From Clostridiales bacterium (GTDB taxonomy: Bacteria > Bacillota > Clostridia > Oscillospirales > CAG-382), in contig DMMZ01000042.1 in NCBI GenBank assembly GCA_003452915.1, forward strand, positions 25,849 through 89,848: 64,000 nucleotides of DNA. The letters run 5' to 3'. Within the stretch, counting starts at the first letter, position 1. Every line of letters starts with the position of its first letter. Shown here piece by piece: positions 42,025-50,656 of this stretch. The position numbers were made by a program, and so were the translations under genes. The notes beneath the pieces are model-generated. The model made no database searches and was not told the DNA's origin. It worked only from the letters and a program-made list of their open reading frames with translations.

Positions 42025-42447
42025 TTATTGTCTTACAGTTAAGAATTCCTTAATTTTTTCATAAGCTTCTTCGGGTGATTCTATAGTTAAGCATAGTTTT
42101 TCAAGCGGACAGTGGTCGTCACCTCTGCGATTTTTTATAAAGGGAACAAGAGTGCCGTAAGTACAAGGAATTTTTGCTTTTTCAAGTACAGAAACAGCTT
42201 TTTCGCTTAATATCTCACCATAAACTTCAGCAACACCGCCATTAATAAATAGAAATGCTGCAGCACCACCGATAACTTTATCCGCCGCTACCGAATTATT
42301 TAGCGTATTATTACCGTTTTCCAACAACTCTAAAACCGGTTTAACACCATTCTTATCTGAGGTATAAACTTCGTTATCTTTTATCACAACAAGTGATAAA
42401 TTATTTTGTTTAAGCAGTTCCTTCGCTCTTTCTGTTTCCTTTTTCAA
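42025..42447 (-). CDS. DUF1893 family protein
   Basis: A 140-residue soluble protein whose KKETERAKELLKQNNLSLVVIKDNEVYTSDKNGVKPVLELL, GGAAAFLFINGGVAEVYGEILS and CPLEKLCLTIESPEEAYEKI match the DUF1893/TM1506 family, a cytidine deaminase-like fold that lacks a known function. TTG 42447 is preferred as start because AGGAGG (42455-42460) is 7 bases away; the earlier TTG at 42453 would be too close. It overlaps the ECF S component by 38 bases, indicating coupled translation. Cys residues in CPLEKLCL may bind a metal. Confidence 0.8.
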   Translation of the reverse strand: MKKETERAKELLKQNNLSLVVIKDNEVYTSDKNGVKPVLELLENGNNTLNNSVAADKVIGGAAAFLFINGGVAEVYGEILSEKAVSVLEKAKIPCTYGTLVPFIKNRRGDDHCPLEKLCLTIESPEEAYEKIKEFLTVRQ

Positions 42448-42949
42448 GTGCAAACCTCCTCAAAGCATAGACGATGGGGGGTATAATTACAAGCTGTATA
42501 GCAACACCCGGCAGGCCTTTTAAAAACGAAGTCCATACCGCAAGAGGTGCTGCCTTTTCCATATCAAAAATATATAAAGCTATTGCTAATGAACCGGCAT
42601 AAACCGCTCTGCTCAATATCATTCCAGATATCAGGACAGGATAAAGCAATTTTGTTTTCGTGGATAAATATCCGCTTACAAGTCCATATATACATAATTC
42701 GATTATCATAAACGGAAGGATTGCTACTGGTGGCATACCTATTATAATAAAAGACAAAGCAGGTGAAAGGACACCTATTATAGCTCCATATAAAGGTCCG
42801 AGTAACAATCCTCCGATTAACACAGGAATGTGCATGGGTAAAAATATTGTTCCAGCAGCAGGACCACCGAAGTGGAACAGTTGCGGAATCAGAACACCTG
42901 AAGCTAACAACAGTGCGGTATAGACTAATTTCTGTAGGTTTATTTTCAT
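42410..42949 (-). CDS. ECF transporter S component (vitamin/substrate-binding membrane protein)
   Basis: A 179-residue integral membrane protein with five to six helices (TALLLASGVLIPQLF, FLPMHIPVLIGGLLLGPLYG, GVLSPALSFIIIGMPPVAILPFMIIELCIY, and so on) of the ECF S-component type. Start ATG 42949 has GGAAGGAAG upstream. Substrate is not defined by sequence; the FLPMHIPVLIGGLLLGPLYGAIIG motif occurs in HmpT/CblT-like S components of thiamine, pyridoxine or cobalamin-type precursors. No EcfA or EcfT gene is nearby, so it would use a shared ECF module encoded elsewhere. Confidence 0.7.
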   Translation of the reverse strand: MKINLQKLVYTALLLASGVLIPQLFHFGGPAAGTIFLPMHIPVLIGGLLLGPLYGAIIGVLSPALSFIIIGMPPVAILPFMIIELCIYGLVSGYLSTKTKLLYPVLISGMILSRAVYAGSLAIALYIFDMEKAAPLAVWTSFLKGLPGVAIQLVIIPPIVYALRRFALEKGNRKSEGTA

Positions 42950-42994
42950 TACTAATCTTCCTTCCGGACTCTGCAATACTGGTATATTTAAGAT

Positions 42995-44128
42995 TTATTT
43001 TTTACTTTTTTTAAATAGTTCGGCTGCTAGCTTCATCTGCTTTGGTATTCCGATCGTTTGCGGACAATGTTTTGTGCAAACACCACATTCGGTGCATTTA
43101 TCAGGATGTTTTTCCGGTGCAAGATTTTCCACATTATCTTGTAAAGCATAAGAATCTTTTGTTAGTGAATAATCGTTATAAATTTTAAAAACAAGAGGAA
43201 TATCTACTCCTGACGGACATTCCATGCAATAACGGCAGGCGGTGCAGGGAATAGTCTGTGTCTTCTTGTAGGTTTCAAGAGCGTCCTGCAATACATCATT
43301 TTCTTCTACTGACAATGGAGAAAAAGGTGAAAAACTGCTTATATTGTCTTCAACTTGTGTAAAATCACTCATTCCACTAAGAACGGTCAACACATTAGGG
43401 AAGGAAGCTGCATATCTGATCGCCCAGGAAGCAATGCTTCGGTCGGGTGAATATCCTTTTAAAATATCGTTTGCTTCTGTGCTGAGAGAAGCTAATGCCC
43501 CACCTCTGACAGGCTCCATAACGATACATTGAATGCCTTTTGCATTGACAAGCTCATATAGTTTCTTTGAGTCCTGAAGAGTCCAGTCAAGATAATTAAG
43601 CTGTATCTGCACGAAATCCCAATCGAAAGTATTGAGCATCAATTCCATAACATCGGGTGTGTCGTGGAAGGAAAAACCTAGGTGCTTTATTTTTCCTTGC
43701 TTTTGGTATTCTTTGAATTTATCATAGATTCCAAGATTGACAATCTTGTCATATTTATCTTTTGAAATAGCATGCATTAGATAATAATCAAAATATTCTA
43801 CATCGCACTTTTTGAGCTGCTCTTCGAATATTTGGGCAGCTTTTTCAAGTGTTTTTACCCCCCATAAAGGCAGTTTATCCGCAAGGTAAAAGCTATCTCT
43901 TGGATACTTTTTAAGAGCTTGACCGATAAAAAGTTCACTTTCTCCCTCATGGTATATGTATGCGGTGTCGAAATAATTTACACCTTTAGAAATCGCATAA
44001 TCTATAAGCTCTGTTGCAGATTTATCATCAATCTTGGATGAATTGCTGCTTATAACTGGGAAACGCATACAACCGAAGCCTAATAATGATACTTTTTCTT
44101 CGCTTTTTCCATAACACCTATATTCCAT
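42995..44128 (-). CDS. aldo/keto reductase with C-terminal ferredoxin-like domain
   Basis: A 377-residue fusion of an AKR barrel and a 4Fe-4S dicluster domain. The AKR part shows SLLGFGCMRFP, DTAYIYHEGESE with catalytic Asp/Tyr near 55-60, ADKLP with the Lys, and EPVRGGALA. The C terminus has CTACRYCMECPSGVD near 300 and CTECGVCTKHCPQ near 350, two Cys clusters that hold iron-sulfur centres. These proteins are common in Clostridia and take electrons between NAD(P)H or ferredoxin and a carbonyl; substrate unknown. AAAGGG site before the ATG. The rpsB-tsf terminator at 44155-44199 lies upstream, so it has its own promoter. Confidence 0.9.
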   Translation of the reverse strand: MEYRCYGKSEEKVSLLGFGCMRFPVISSNSSKIDDKSATELIDYAISKGVNYFDTAYIYHEGESELFIGQALKKYPRDSFYLADKLPLWGVKTLEKAAQIFEEQLKKCDVEYFDYYLMHAISKDKYDKIVNLGIYDKFKEYQKQGKIKHLGFSFHDTPDVMELMLNTFDWDFVQIQLNYLDWTLQDSKKLYELVNAKGIQCIVMEPVRGGALASLSTEANDILKGYSPDRSIASWAIRYAASFPNVLTVLSGMSDFTQVEDNISSFSPFSPLSVEENDVLQDALETYKKTQTIPCTACRYCMECPSGVDIPLVFKIYNDYSLTKDSYALQDNVENLAPEKHPDKCTECGVCTKHCPQTIGIPKQMKLAAELFKKSKK

Positions 44129-44154
44129 TTGATCAAACCCTTTCTTAATTAAAA

Positions 44155-44199
44155 ACGGGATATCGACAAAAAACCGCAGTTCTTTGAAGATAATCCCGT
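44155..44199 (-). terminator. terminator of rpsB-tsf
   Basis: On the minus strand ACGGGATTATC (44199-44189) pairs with GATATCCCGT (44164-44155) with one bulge, followed by TTTTTAATT; 13 bases past the tsf stop. Confidence 0.7.
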
Positions 44200-44211
44200 A
44201 ATTTTTACCTA

Positions 44212-45138
44212 TTAACCGTTAACTAATTTATTGATCTCATCAGCGAAGTTTTCTTCCTTCTTTTCAAGGCCCTCGCCTCTCTCGTACTTAACAAAGGAAG
44301 CAATTTTTATTGTGCCACCAAGTTCTTTTGCGGTGTTTTCTGTATACTTGGAAACCTTGATATCATCTTCCTTAACATACTGTTGCTCGAGTAAGCAGTT
44401 GCTGTCGAAGTACTTGCTGATTCTTCCTTCGACCATCTTTGCCTTGACTGCTTCGGGCTTGCCCTTAAGCTTGTCGTCGTTCTCGATCTGGCTCAGAAGA
44501 ATTTGTTTTTCGCCTTCAATAACACTAGCAGGAACATCGCTTGTAGCGGTGTAAAGAGGATTCATTGCCGCTGCCTGCATACAGATGTTCTTTGCAAATT
44601 CTGCAAAACCTTCTGTTTTCTCAACACCGTTTGATGTTTCGAATTTTGCTATAACTGCTGCTGAACCGCCGCCGTGAACGTAAGTGCCTGTTACACCCTC
44701 AACTATCTCAAAACGGCGGATTGACATATTCTCGCCGATTGTAAAAATTTTATCCTTAAGAGTTGCTTCAACTGTCATATCGCTTCCTTTAAAGGTGAGT
44801 GCAAGAAGTTCCTCAACATTCTTAGGCTTGTTTGCAAGAATTGTTTCAAGAATTCCTTTTACAAATTCCTTGAAGCTTGCGTTCTTCGCAACGAAATCTG
44901 TCTCGGCATTAACCTCAATTATTACTGTGGTGTCGCCTTCTTTTATTATATCAACAATACCTTCGGATGCAATTCTGCCGGCTTTCTTCGCTGCTACAGA
45001 AAGTCCTTTTTCGCGAAGAACCTTTACAGCTTCATCAAAATCTCCGTTAGCTTCAACAAGTGCCTTTTTGCACTCCATCATACCAACACCGGTTTTTGCT
45101 CTTAAATCCATTACTGCCTTTGCAGATATCTCAGCCAT
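44212..45138 (-). CDS. tsf: translation elongation factor Ts
   Basis: Guanine-nucleotide exchange factor for EF-Tu, 308 residues (family about 290-310). N-terminal UBA-like domain (AVMDLRAKTGVGMMECKKALVEANGDFDEAVKVLREKG), then the dimerization domain with VEVNAETDFVAKN near 78 and core domain with ASFVKYERGEGLEKKEENFA at the end. Start ATG 45138 overlaps the rpsB stop (TAATG), and its GGAGG lies in the last codons of rpsB. Standard rpsB-tsf operon; the zero spacing is tighter than usual. Confidence 0.97.
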   Translation of the reverse strand: MAEISAKAVMDLRAKTGVGMMECKKALVEANGDFDEAVKVLREKGLSVAAKKAGRIASEGIVDIIKEGDTTVIIEVNAETDFVAKNASFKEFVKGILETILANKPKNVEELLALTFKGSDMTVEATLKDKIFTIGENMSIRRFEIVEGVTGTYVHGGGSAAVIAKFETSNGVEKTEGFAEFAKNICMQAAAMNPLYTATSDVPASVIEGEKQILLSQIENDDKLKGKPEAVKAKMVEGRISKYFDSNCLLEQQYVKEDDIKVSKYTENTAKELGGTIKIASFVKYERGEGLEKKEENFADEINKLVNG

Positions 45139-45890
45139 TATATTACCTCCTTGTCATAACCCTCGGAATTATCTTTATCTGCAGTTTCGCTCGAATCAGT
45201 AAACTGTTCGCCCTGTCTGCCTTCTAATACAGCATCGGAAACAACAGAAGCAATAAGCTTTATAGCACGAATAGCATCGTCGTTACCGGGGATAACATAA
45301 TCGATCTCATCAGGATCGCAGTTTGTATCAACTATAGCAACAACAGGAATTCCAAGCTTTCTAGCTTCGTCAACAGCATTCTTTTCCTTCTTGGGGTCAA
45401 CAACGAACATTGCTGCGGGAAGTCCCTTCATATCCTTGATACCGCCAAGATTGCGTTCAAGGTCTGCCATCTCTTTTTGAAGAGCAGCAACTTCCTTCTT
45501 TGGAAGGAGATCAAAGGTTCCGTCCTCAGCCATTTTATTGAGGTTGTGAAGTTTTTGAATAGACTTTTTGATTGTTTTGAAGTTGGTAAGCATACCGCCG
45601 AGCCAACGAACGTTTACATAGTACATCTCTGCTCTCAAAGCTTCTTCTTTGATAGCTTCCTGTGCCTGCTTCTTTGTTCCGACGAAAAGAATGCTTCCGC
45701 CGTCAAGTACTGCATCACGGATGAACATGTAGGCATCTTCAACCTTTTTAACTGTCTTCTGAAGGTCGATAATGTAGATACCGTTTCTCTCTGTGAAGAT
45801 AAATTCCGCCATTTTGGGGTTCCATCTTCTGGTCTGGTGTCCGAAATGAACGCCAGCTTCAAGTAATTGCTTCATAGAAATTACTGACAT
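45138..45890 (-). CDS. rpsB: 30S ribosomal protein S2
   Basis: A 250-residue small subunit protein: N-terminal [70 protein letters not shown] and [29 protein letters not shown] are all classic. C terminus is a short acidic tail ([19 protein letters not shown]) as in Gram-positives. AAAAAGGAG site 9 bases before ATG. A 190-base leader with promoter precedes it. Confidence 0.98.
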   Translation of the reverse strand: MSVISMKQLLEAGVHFGHQTRRWNPKMAEFIFTERNGIYIIDLQKTVKKVEDAYMFIRDAVLDGGSILFVGTKKQAQEAIKEEALRAEMYYVNVRWLGGMLTNFKTIKKSIQKLHNLNKMAEDGTFDLLPKKEVAALQKEMADLERNLGGIKDMKGLPAAMFVVDPKKEKNAVDEARKLGIPVVAIVDTNCDPDEIDYVIPGNDDAIRAIKLIASVVSDAVLEGRQGEQFTDSSETADKDNSEGYDKEVI

Positions 45891-46081
45891 GGTTTATACT
45901 CCTTTTTCTCGGGTTGTACCCGCCACCGCTTAATAATTTACGTCAATTAATCAAAAAGTTATTATCAAACTCTTTGCACCCGAACCAACGCAGCACGGTG
46001 TGTGATTTTTTGCTTTATATTAATTCGAATTAGAATTATAAAAAGCCTACACATTATAACACAATAACTTTTCGTTTGCAA
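45891..46081 (-). promoter_or_regulatory. rpsB promoter and untranslated leader
   Basis: Promoter on the minus strand TTGCAA (46081-46076), 17 bases, TATAAT (46058-46053). The ~155-base leader begins near 46046 and includes CGGGTACAACCCG (a short hairpin, about 45910-45922) and a second CGGGT upstream that could pair with the same ACCCG. A switching structure for S2 autoregulation is possible but not shown. No gene fits in the gap. Confidence 0.6.
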
Positions 46082-46120
46082 TACCTATTTTACATGAATT
46101 ACTTAATATAATATGCATAA

Positions 46121-46160
46121 AAATAGAAAAACACCTTATTTTAAAGGTGTTTTTCTATTT
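46121..46160 (-). terminator. terminator of the sigma factor-beta-propeller operon
   Basis: AAATAGAAAAACACCTT pairs with AAGGTGTTTTTCTATTT around a short AT loop (minus strand: hairpin then TTTTATGC). It lies 50 bases past the beta-propeller stop. Confidence 0.75.
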
Positions 46161-46210
46161 ACCTGGCGTTTTTGAGGGAACGCCCAAGTTTATTAGGAAG
46201 GATTATTGCT

Positions 46211-48586
46211 TTAATTATTGAATGTTACACTGTCAACCTGTGTGAAGGTTTCAAGATCATAAGAGGTTATAAATTGATTCTCAGAGAAGATATAAACATA
46301 ATCACCTATATAAAGTCCTCTTAAACCTTGATAATTATAATTGGTATTGTCATTAAATATACTACCTGAAAGAACAAACTTTCCGTTTTCGTATTTATAG
46401 AATACATAGCCGGTTTTTGCGGTGTATACAGGCTCGGTGCTTCCATAAGATTCCTCGGTTTTTTCATATTCATCAGGGTTTGTATATGAGGTTTCGGTGT
46501 TGTTATAGTTGTAATTGTAATATTCAACAGGGAAACCTATAAGATTCTTCTTGGCATCTACAAGTATTGCCTTGTGGTTATACATAGCAGCACTGTAATA
46601 ATATTCTGTTCCGAGTTTAAGAGAAGATTGCTCTGTTACATTGGTCTTGTCGCTGATATCAAACATTGATAATTTTAAACCTTGGGACCAACCATTGGTC
46701 TCATCAGCGTCTTGACCAAAGCCAAACAGCAATCCATCACCGTAAGGATGCATATAGCTTGAGAAACCTGGTATTTTCAGTGCTGACAGCACCTTAGGAG
46801 AGGTTTTATCGGACAAATCGATTGTAAACAGAGGGTCTACCTGACGGAAGGTTACTACATAACCGATTTCACCGTCAAAGCGTACGGAATAAATTCTCTC
46901 GTTGGGAGCCAAGCCTGTTAAGGAACCAGTTACCTTCAAGTCTTCGTCAAGTATATATAAATTGTTGTAATAGCTTGACTGGCCATAATAATACGCATCG
47001 TTGCTGTTATAGTCCTTGTACGTGTAAAGCTCGTATTCGTACACTGTTGTTGCTATACGGAACGTATCGTTATATTCGTCCATTGAGAATTGATTGATAA
47101 GAGTGCCTTGGATGCTGCCATTTGCTGCATAAGCTACAACTGCGTTATCAATCGAGAAGCGATATATATCAGTTGCACCATCAATTACTTTTTCACCAGT
47201 AGCGGTTGCGGAATTCGCATAGTGTATATCGGTTTTATCAGGTTCGGTTGCATCAACACCATTATCAGTTGCATCGGTTGCGGTTGTACCATTATCATCA
47301 CCTGCTTTTGCAGGTTCTGTTGCATTAGCACCGTCGGCTGTATCTGCTACGGCATCTTCTTCAATAGCAATTCCGAAATCTCTCATAGCATATATATTAT
47401 TGTAGCGGTATGCTGCGATATAGATATTGCTGTCGCTTGAGTAAATCGTTCCCGAAAAGCCCAGCACTGCTGCGGTGGAAACGTGGTTATCCGGTTCTGT
47501 CACGTCTATACCTGTGATAACTGTATAAGCTGCATTTGTCATATCTTCAGCAACATAAATACATTCTGCGGGAATAAGGTATTCGGATGAGTAAGACGAG
47601 CAATAAGGAACATAAGACTCAGGTTTATTAATATCGGGGTTATACACATAGTGAGTTGTAACGATATAAAGATCGGAGCCTACCATTCTGGAGGAATTGT
47701 AATATCCGCTTTGATAGAGTTCGTTTTGGAACACTGGATTTGCTCTGTCTGAAATATCATATACTTCGACAGAAGTTAAATAATTGTAAGTGCCATAGTA
47801 GTAATAATCTTTAACAATATCACTGTTTTCTTCTACTTTCGGTTCTTCGTAGCTGTAACCGGATTTTATGAGAACAAGTGTATCGCCATACAGTAAAATC
47901 TCGGTTAAAACATAATGAGTGTCTTCTACGTCATTACGGATTTTTATTGTGGAAACTAGATCAAGCTGTCCGTTATTTGCTGAGAGAATATAAACTCTGC
48001 CTTTGTTGTCGGTATCAGTGACGTTTTCCTTTGCTGCATAATCATAGCAAGCATAATAATAATCGTTTGTCTTTCCACAGGCATAAATATATTTGCCGTC
48101 TGTTTTTATAATGTCTGCTTCCTGCACTCCGGCTACCTGATTGTTTGTATCAGAATAATCGGAAGAACCGCTGCTTTTATCATCACCAACAGCATCACCT
48201 TCCGTGGCAGGAGCTTCTGCCAAATCTTCTTCTAATCCATTTCTGTTGTTGTAAAATGAATTATTGGTTCCTGCTTCAGCACCAAGTTTTTCAAAAATAT
48301 CGGTATAGCTTGTTACTGAATTTATCACTATTGGTTCACCGGAAACATCGGTGTTGTCGGTACCGGCGTTGTTGATATCGGGTACTATCGGAGAGGATTT
48401 AAGAAGAATCATACCGAAAGATCCGACTATCATTAAGAAACAGACTGCTAGCGCAACAAGCTGCTTTGTACCGAACATACTCGGCTTTTTAATCTCCACC
48501 GTCAACATTTTTTCTTTGGTTTTATTAAGAGCGTCATCGCTCGGTGTGATATTTTCCATATCACGTTTATACTTTTCCTTAAACAT
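46211..48586 (-). CDS. membrane-anchored secreted beta-propeller protein (PF09826 type), likely partner of the ECF sigma factor
   Basis: A 791-residue protein: an N-terminal cytoplasmic segment of about 40 residues (MFKEKYKRDMENITPSDDALNKTKEKML), one helix at about 44-64 (LVALAVCFLMIVGSFGMIL), then an extracytoplasmic domain. The first conserved part (SSDYSDTNNQVAGVQEADIIKTDGKYIYACGK near 160) and the long series of WD-like blades (VYDISDRANPVFQNELYQSGYYNSSRMVGSDLYIVT, SVRFDGEIGYVVTFRQVDPLFTIDLSDKTSP) identify the beta-propeller family. A Thr/Asp/Ala-rich low-complexity insert (about 405-440) lies in the middle. The short cytoplasmic N terminus begins 8 bases inside the sigma gene, like anti-sigma factors, and may hold the sigma factor. 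Confidence 0.8.
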   Translation of the reverse strand: MFKEKYKRDMENITPSDDALNKTKEKMLTVEIKKPSMFGTKQLVALAVCFLMIVGSFGMILLKSSPIVPDINNAGTDNTDVSGEPIVINSVTSYTDIFEKLGAEAGTNNSFYNNRNGLEEDLAEAPATEGDAVGDDKSSGSSDYSDTNNQVAGVQEADIIKTDGKYIYACGKTNDYYYACYDYAAKENVTDTDNKGRVYILSANNGQLDLVSTIKIRNDVEDTHYVLTEILLYGDTLVLIKSGYSYEEPKVEENSDIVKDYYYYGTYNYLTSVEVYDISDRANPVFQNELYQSGYYNSSRMVGSDLYIVTTHYVYNPDINKPESYVPYCSSYSSEYLIPAECIYVAEDMTNAAYTVITGIDVTEPDNHVSTAAVLGFSGTIYSSDSNIYIAAYRYNNIYAMRDFGIAIEEDAVADTADGANATEPAKAGDDNGTTATDATDNGVDATEPDKTDIHYANSATATGEKVIDGATDIYRFSIDNAVVAYAANGSIQGTLINQFSMDEYNDTFRIATTVYEYELYTYKDYNSNDAYYYGQSSYYNNLYILDEDLKVTGSLTGLAPNERIYSVRFDGEIGYVVTFRQVDPLFTIDLSDKTSPKVLSALKIPGFSSYMHPYGDGLLFGFGQDADETNGWSQGLKLSMFDISDKTNVTEQSSLKLGTEYYYSAAMYNHKAILVDAKKNLIGFPVEYYNYNYNNTETSYTNPDEYEKTEESYGSTEPVYTAKTGYVFYKYENGKFVLSGSIFNDNTNYNYQGLRGLYIGDYVYIFSENQFITSYDLETFTQVDSVTFNN

Positions 48587-49067
48587 TTTCGTTCACCTCT
48601 AAAACAGATTTTAATTTTTTTCTTGCACGCATTAATATAGATTTTACATACGACTGACTTCTACCTAGTATCTCTGCAATTTTTCTAATGTCATAATCTT
48701 CATAATAATATAAATGAATAACAGTACGCATATCTTTAGGAAGCGCTAAAACCGCGTAATACACTTCACTTTTCTCAGCAAGCGTAACCGACAGCCTGTC
48801 ATCAAGCATTGTCGTTCTGCGGAACCATGACGAGGTTAAAAGGCTGTTCGCGCAATTTATAGTTACGCGGAGAAACCAAGCCTTTTCGTGTTCCTCACTT
48901 TCGAAACATGGTTTGCTTCTTATGTACCTTAAAAATACATCCTGCATAACATCTTCGGCATCATGAGTATTATTTGTCCGTGAGTATGCTACCCTGAAAA
49001 CCATGTCGGAGTATTTCCTAAGGATATGCTCAACCGAATCATTCGTACGCAACGATTGGCTGTCCAT
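48579..49067 (-). CDS. ECF-type RNA polymerase sigma factor
   Basis: A 162-residue sigma-70 family (group 4) protein. Region 2 from about 20 (YSDMVFRVAYSRTNNTHDAEDVMQDVFLRY, the -10 recognition part), and region 4 from about 100 (LALPKDMRTVIHLYYYEDYDIRKIAEILGRSQSYVKSILMRARKKLK, -35 helix-turn-helix). Its gene overlaps the beta-propeller gene by 8 bases. Likely activates its own promoter and the propeller gene in response to an envelope signal; the target regulon is not visible here. GGGAGG site before ATG. Confidence 0.92.
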   Translation of the reverse strand: MDSQSLRTNDSVEHILRKYSDMVFRVAYSRTNNTHDAEDVMQDVFLRYIRSKPCFESEEHEKAWFLRVTINCANSLLTSSWFRRTTMLDDRLSVTLAEKSEVYYAVLALPKDMRTVIHLYYYEDYDIRKIAEILGRSQSYVKSILMRARKKLKSVLEVNENV

Positions 49068-49094
49068 ATATAATCCTCCCTTAGTTCATATCAG

Positions 49095-49116
49095 CAAAGT
49101 CATTTTAACGACTTTG
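49095..49116. promoter_or_regulatory. palindrome in front of the sigma factor gene
   Basis: CAAAGTC (49095-49101) and GACTTTG (49110-49116) form a 7-bp inverted repeat with an 8-base centre, 28 bases upstream of the sigma factor start; possible operator or leader hairpin. Nothing else is recognised between 49117 and 49235. Confidence 0.4.
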
Positions 49117-49235
49117 TTATTTACCCCGCCCTCACAGAGTAAACAATAAAACACAAATAAATCTCGTTTCATTAATAAGACTGATTATCTATTGGTTTGG
49201 TTGCAAATAAAAAAATATATTTTAAGAAAAAATAA

Positions 49236-49255
49236 AGGAGCATTAAAATGCCCCT
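49236..49255 (-). terminator. terminator of the AGE epimerase gene
   Basis: Minus strand GGGGCAT, loop TTTA, ATGCTCC then TTTATTTTTTC; 14 bases past the stop. Confidence 0.75.
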
Positions 49256-49268
49256 AAATTGATATGTT

Positions 49269-50489
49269 TTATAGAATAATACCCATCTCATTGCCATTCT
49301 CAAGCCATGATAAAATCATCTCGCAATTCATAAGGCAGCGAGGATGATGGAAGGGACCCTTCCACATAGAGCCTTTTTGTGTATGAGAAACCGTTCCGTC
49401 TCTGTGAAGATAACCATACCATTCGCCGTATTCCTTATCAGCAAAATGGCCGAAGGAATAAAAATGAACCTTTTCAAACCAATCCCAATATTTTTTATCC
49501 TTTGTAATTCCGTAAGCAAGGAGGGTAGCTATAAGCACTTCGTTGTGTACCCACCACAGCTTCATATCCCATTCAAGCTGTTCACAGGGTCTGCCCTGTA
49601 CATCGGTAAAGTAAATGAAGCCGCCAAATTGCTTATCCCAGCCCAGTTCAAGCGACCAGTCGAGAATATTCAGTGCTTTTTTCAGCAGGTCGTCGTTCTT
49701 TGTATAAATAGCTTGATTCATCAAGAACCAGCTGTTTTCAATAGAATGACCGGGGTTGATTGTTCTTCCTGCAGGGGTGTCAATGAATTCACCTTTTGGA
49801 CCGACACACTCGAGAACACACTTTAATTCGGGTTTGTAGTGATAGTTTATAATTGCATCAACCATCTCGTTTGCAACTGATGTATAATATTCCGCTTTTT
49901 CAGGATCACAACGGCGTAAAAGTTGGGAAGCGCTGACTAGCACCATTGGAACAGCCGAAGCACGGTCGCTTCGTGTTTCTGAATATCCCTTGGGTGTTAT
50001 TTTATAAGGATCGGACTCTGGATTGCGGAAAAGTCGCAGCATAAGCTCAAAGCAATCCTCGGCTTTTTTGAGAGCCTCTTTGTCGCCTGTTGCAATTGCA
50101 TACTCGGCCATAGAAACAACATAAAAGCTCTCGGAATACATATAACGGCGTTTACGGAGCGGTTTGCCCTCTTTTGTAACAGTGAAGAACATTCTTCCGT
50201 CTGTATCAATACAATATTTATTTAAAAATTGGGTACCCAGTTCGGCAGCATCAAGCCATTCCTGCTTTTTTCCATAACGGTTACAAAGTGCAGAAAAGGT
50301 CCAAAGGCATCTTCCCTGAAACCAAACCGATTTATCGTTGTTATAACTTTTTCCCTCACGGTCAACACTGGTTATATAACCTCCGTTTTCCTTATCAAGT
50401 AAATCGCTTTTCATCCAGAACGGTATACAATCATCCATAAGCTGATTATGATAAAATTGTCTGTAAGAAGCAAAATTTTGTTTATCCAT
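49269..50489 (-). CDS. AGE-family epimerase (N-acylglucosamine 2-epimerase fold)
   Basis: A 406-residue (alpha/alpha)6-barrel enzyme. The family motifs are visible: WFQGRCLWTFSALCNRYG near 57, GGYITSVDREG near 36, RRYMYSESFYVVSMAEYA, RTINPGHSIENSWFLMNQ near 242 with the catalytic His, GGFIYFTDVQGRP, LEWDMKLWWVHNEVLIA near 316 and GSMWKGPFHHPRCLM near 382 with the second His pair. Members epimerise N-acylglucosamine, cellobiose or mannose/glucose; the substrate here is not determined. Transcribed from its own consensus promoter, divergently from the LRR lipoprotein gene. Confidence 0.88.
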   Translation of the reverse strand: MDKQNFASYRQFYHNQLMDDCIPFWMKSDLLDKENGGYITSVDREGKSYNNDKSVWFQGRCLWTFSALCNRYGKKQEWLDAAELGTQFLNKYCIDTDGRMFFTVTKEGKPLRKRRYMYSESFYVVSMAEYAIATGDKEALKKAEDCFELMLRLFRNPESDPYKITPKGYSETRSDRASAVPMVLVSASQLLRRCDPEKAEYYTSVANEMVDAIINYHYKPELKCVLECVGPKGEFIDTPAGRTINPGHSIENSWFLMNQAIYTKNDDLLKKALNILDWSLELGWDKQFGGFIYFTDVQGRPCEQLEWDMKLWWVHNEVLIATLLAYGITKDKKYWDWFEKVHFYSFGHFADKEYGEWYGYLHRDGTVSHTQKGSMWKGPFHHPRCLMNCEMILSWLENGNEMGIIL

Positions 50490-50525
50490 TAAAATAGTAC
50501 ACTTCCTTTTTCTATTGTTTAACTG

Positions 50526-50554
50526 ATTTTACTTATTCTAGTTCAAATTGTCAA
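50526..50554 (-). promoter_or_regulatory. promoter of the AGE epimerase gene
   Basis: Minus-strand TTGACA (50554-50549), 17 bases, TAAAAT (50531-50526). Confidence 0.7.
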
Positions 50555-50568
50555 TACTAATAAACGAT

Positions 50569-50597
50569 TTGACAATTTATCTCATAAATGATACAAT
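50569..50597 (+). promoter_or_regulatory. promoter of the LRR lipoprotein gene
   Basis: TTGACA (50569-50574), 17 bases, TACAAT (50592-50597), divergent from the AGE epimerase promoter with -35 boxes 14 bases apart. Confidence 0.7.
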
Positions 50598-50656
50598 GCA
50601 AATATATATTTATACATATTATTTTTTAAAAAAATGGGTTAGGAATGATAATAGAT

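Noticed and set aside
47090..47440. Cys/Ile-rich plus-strand frame within the beta-propeller gene
   Set aside because: Antisense of the low-complexity Thr/Ala/Asp stretch; composition is an artefact.
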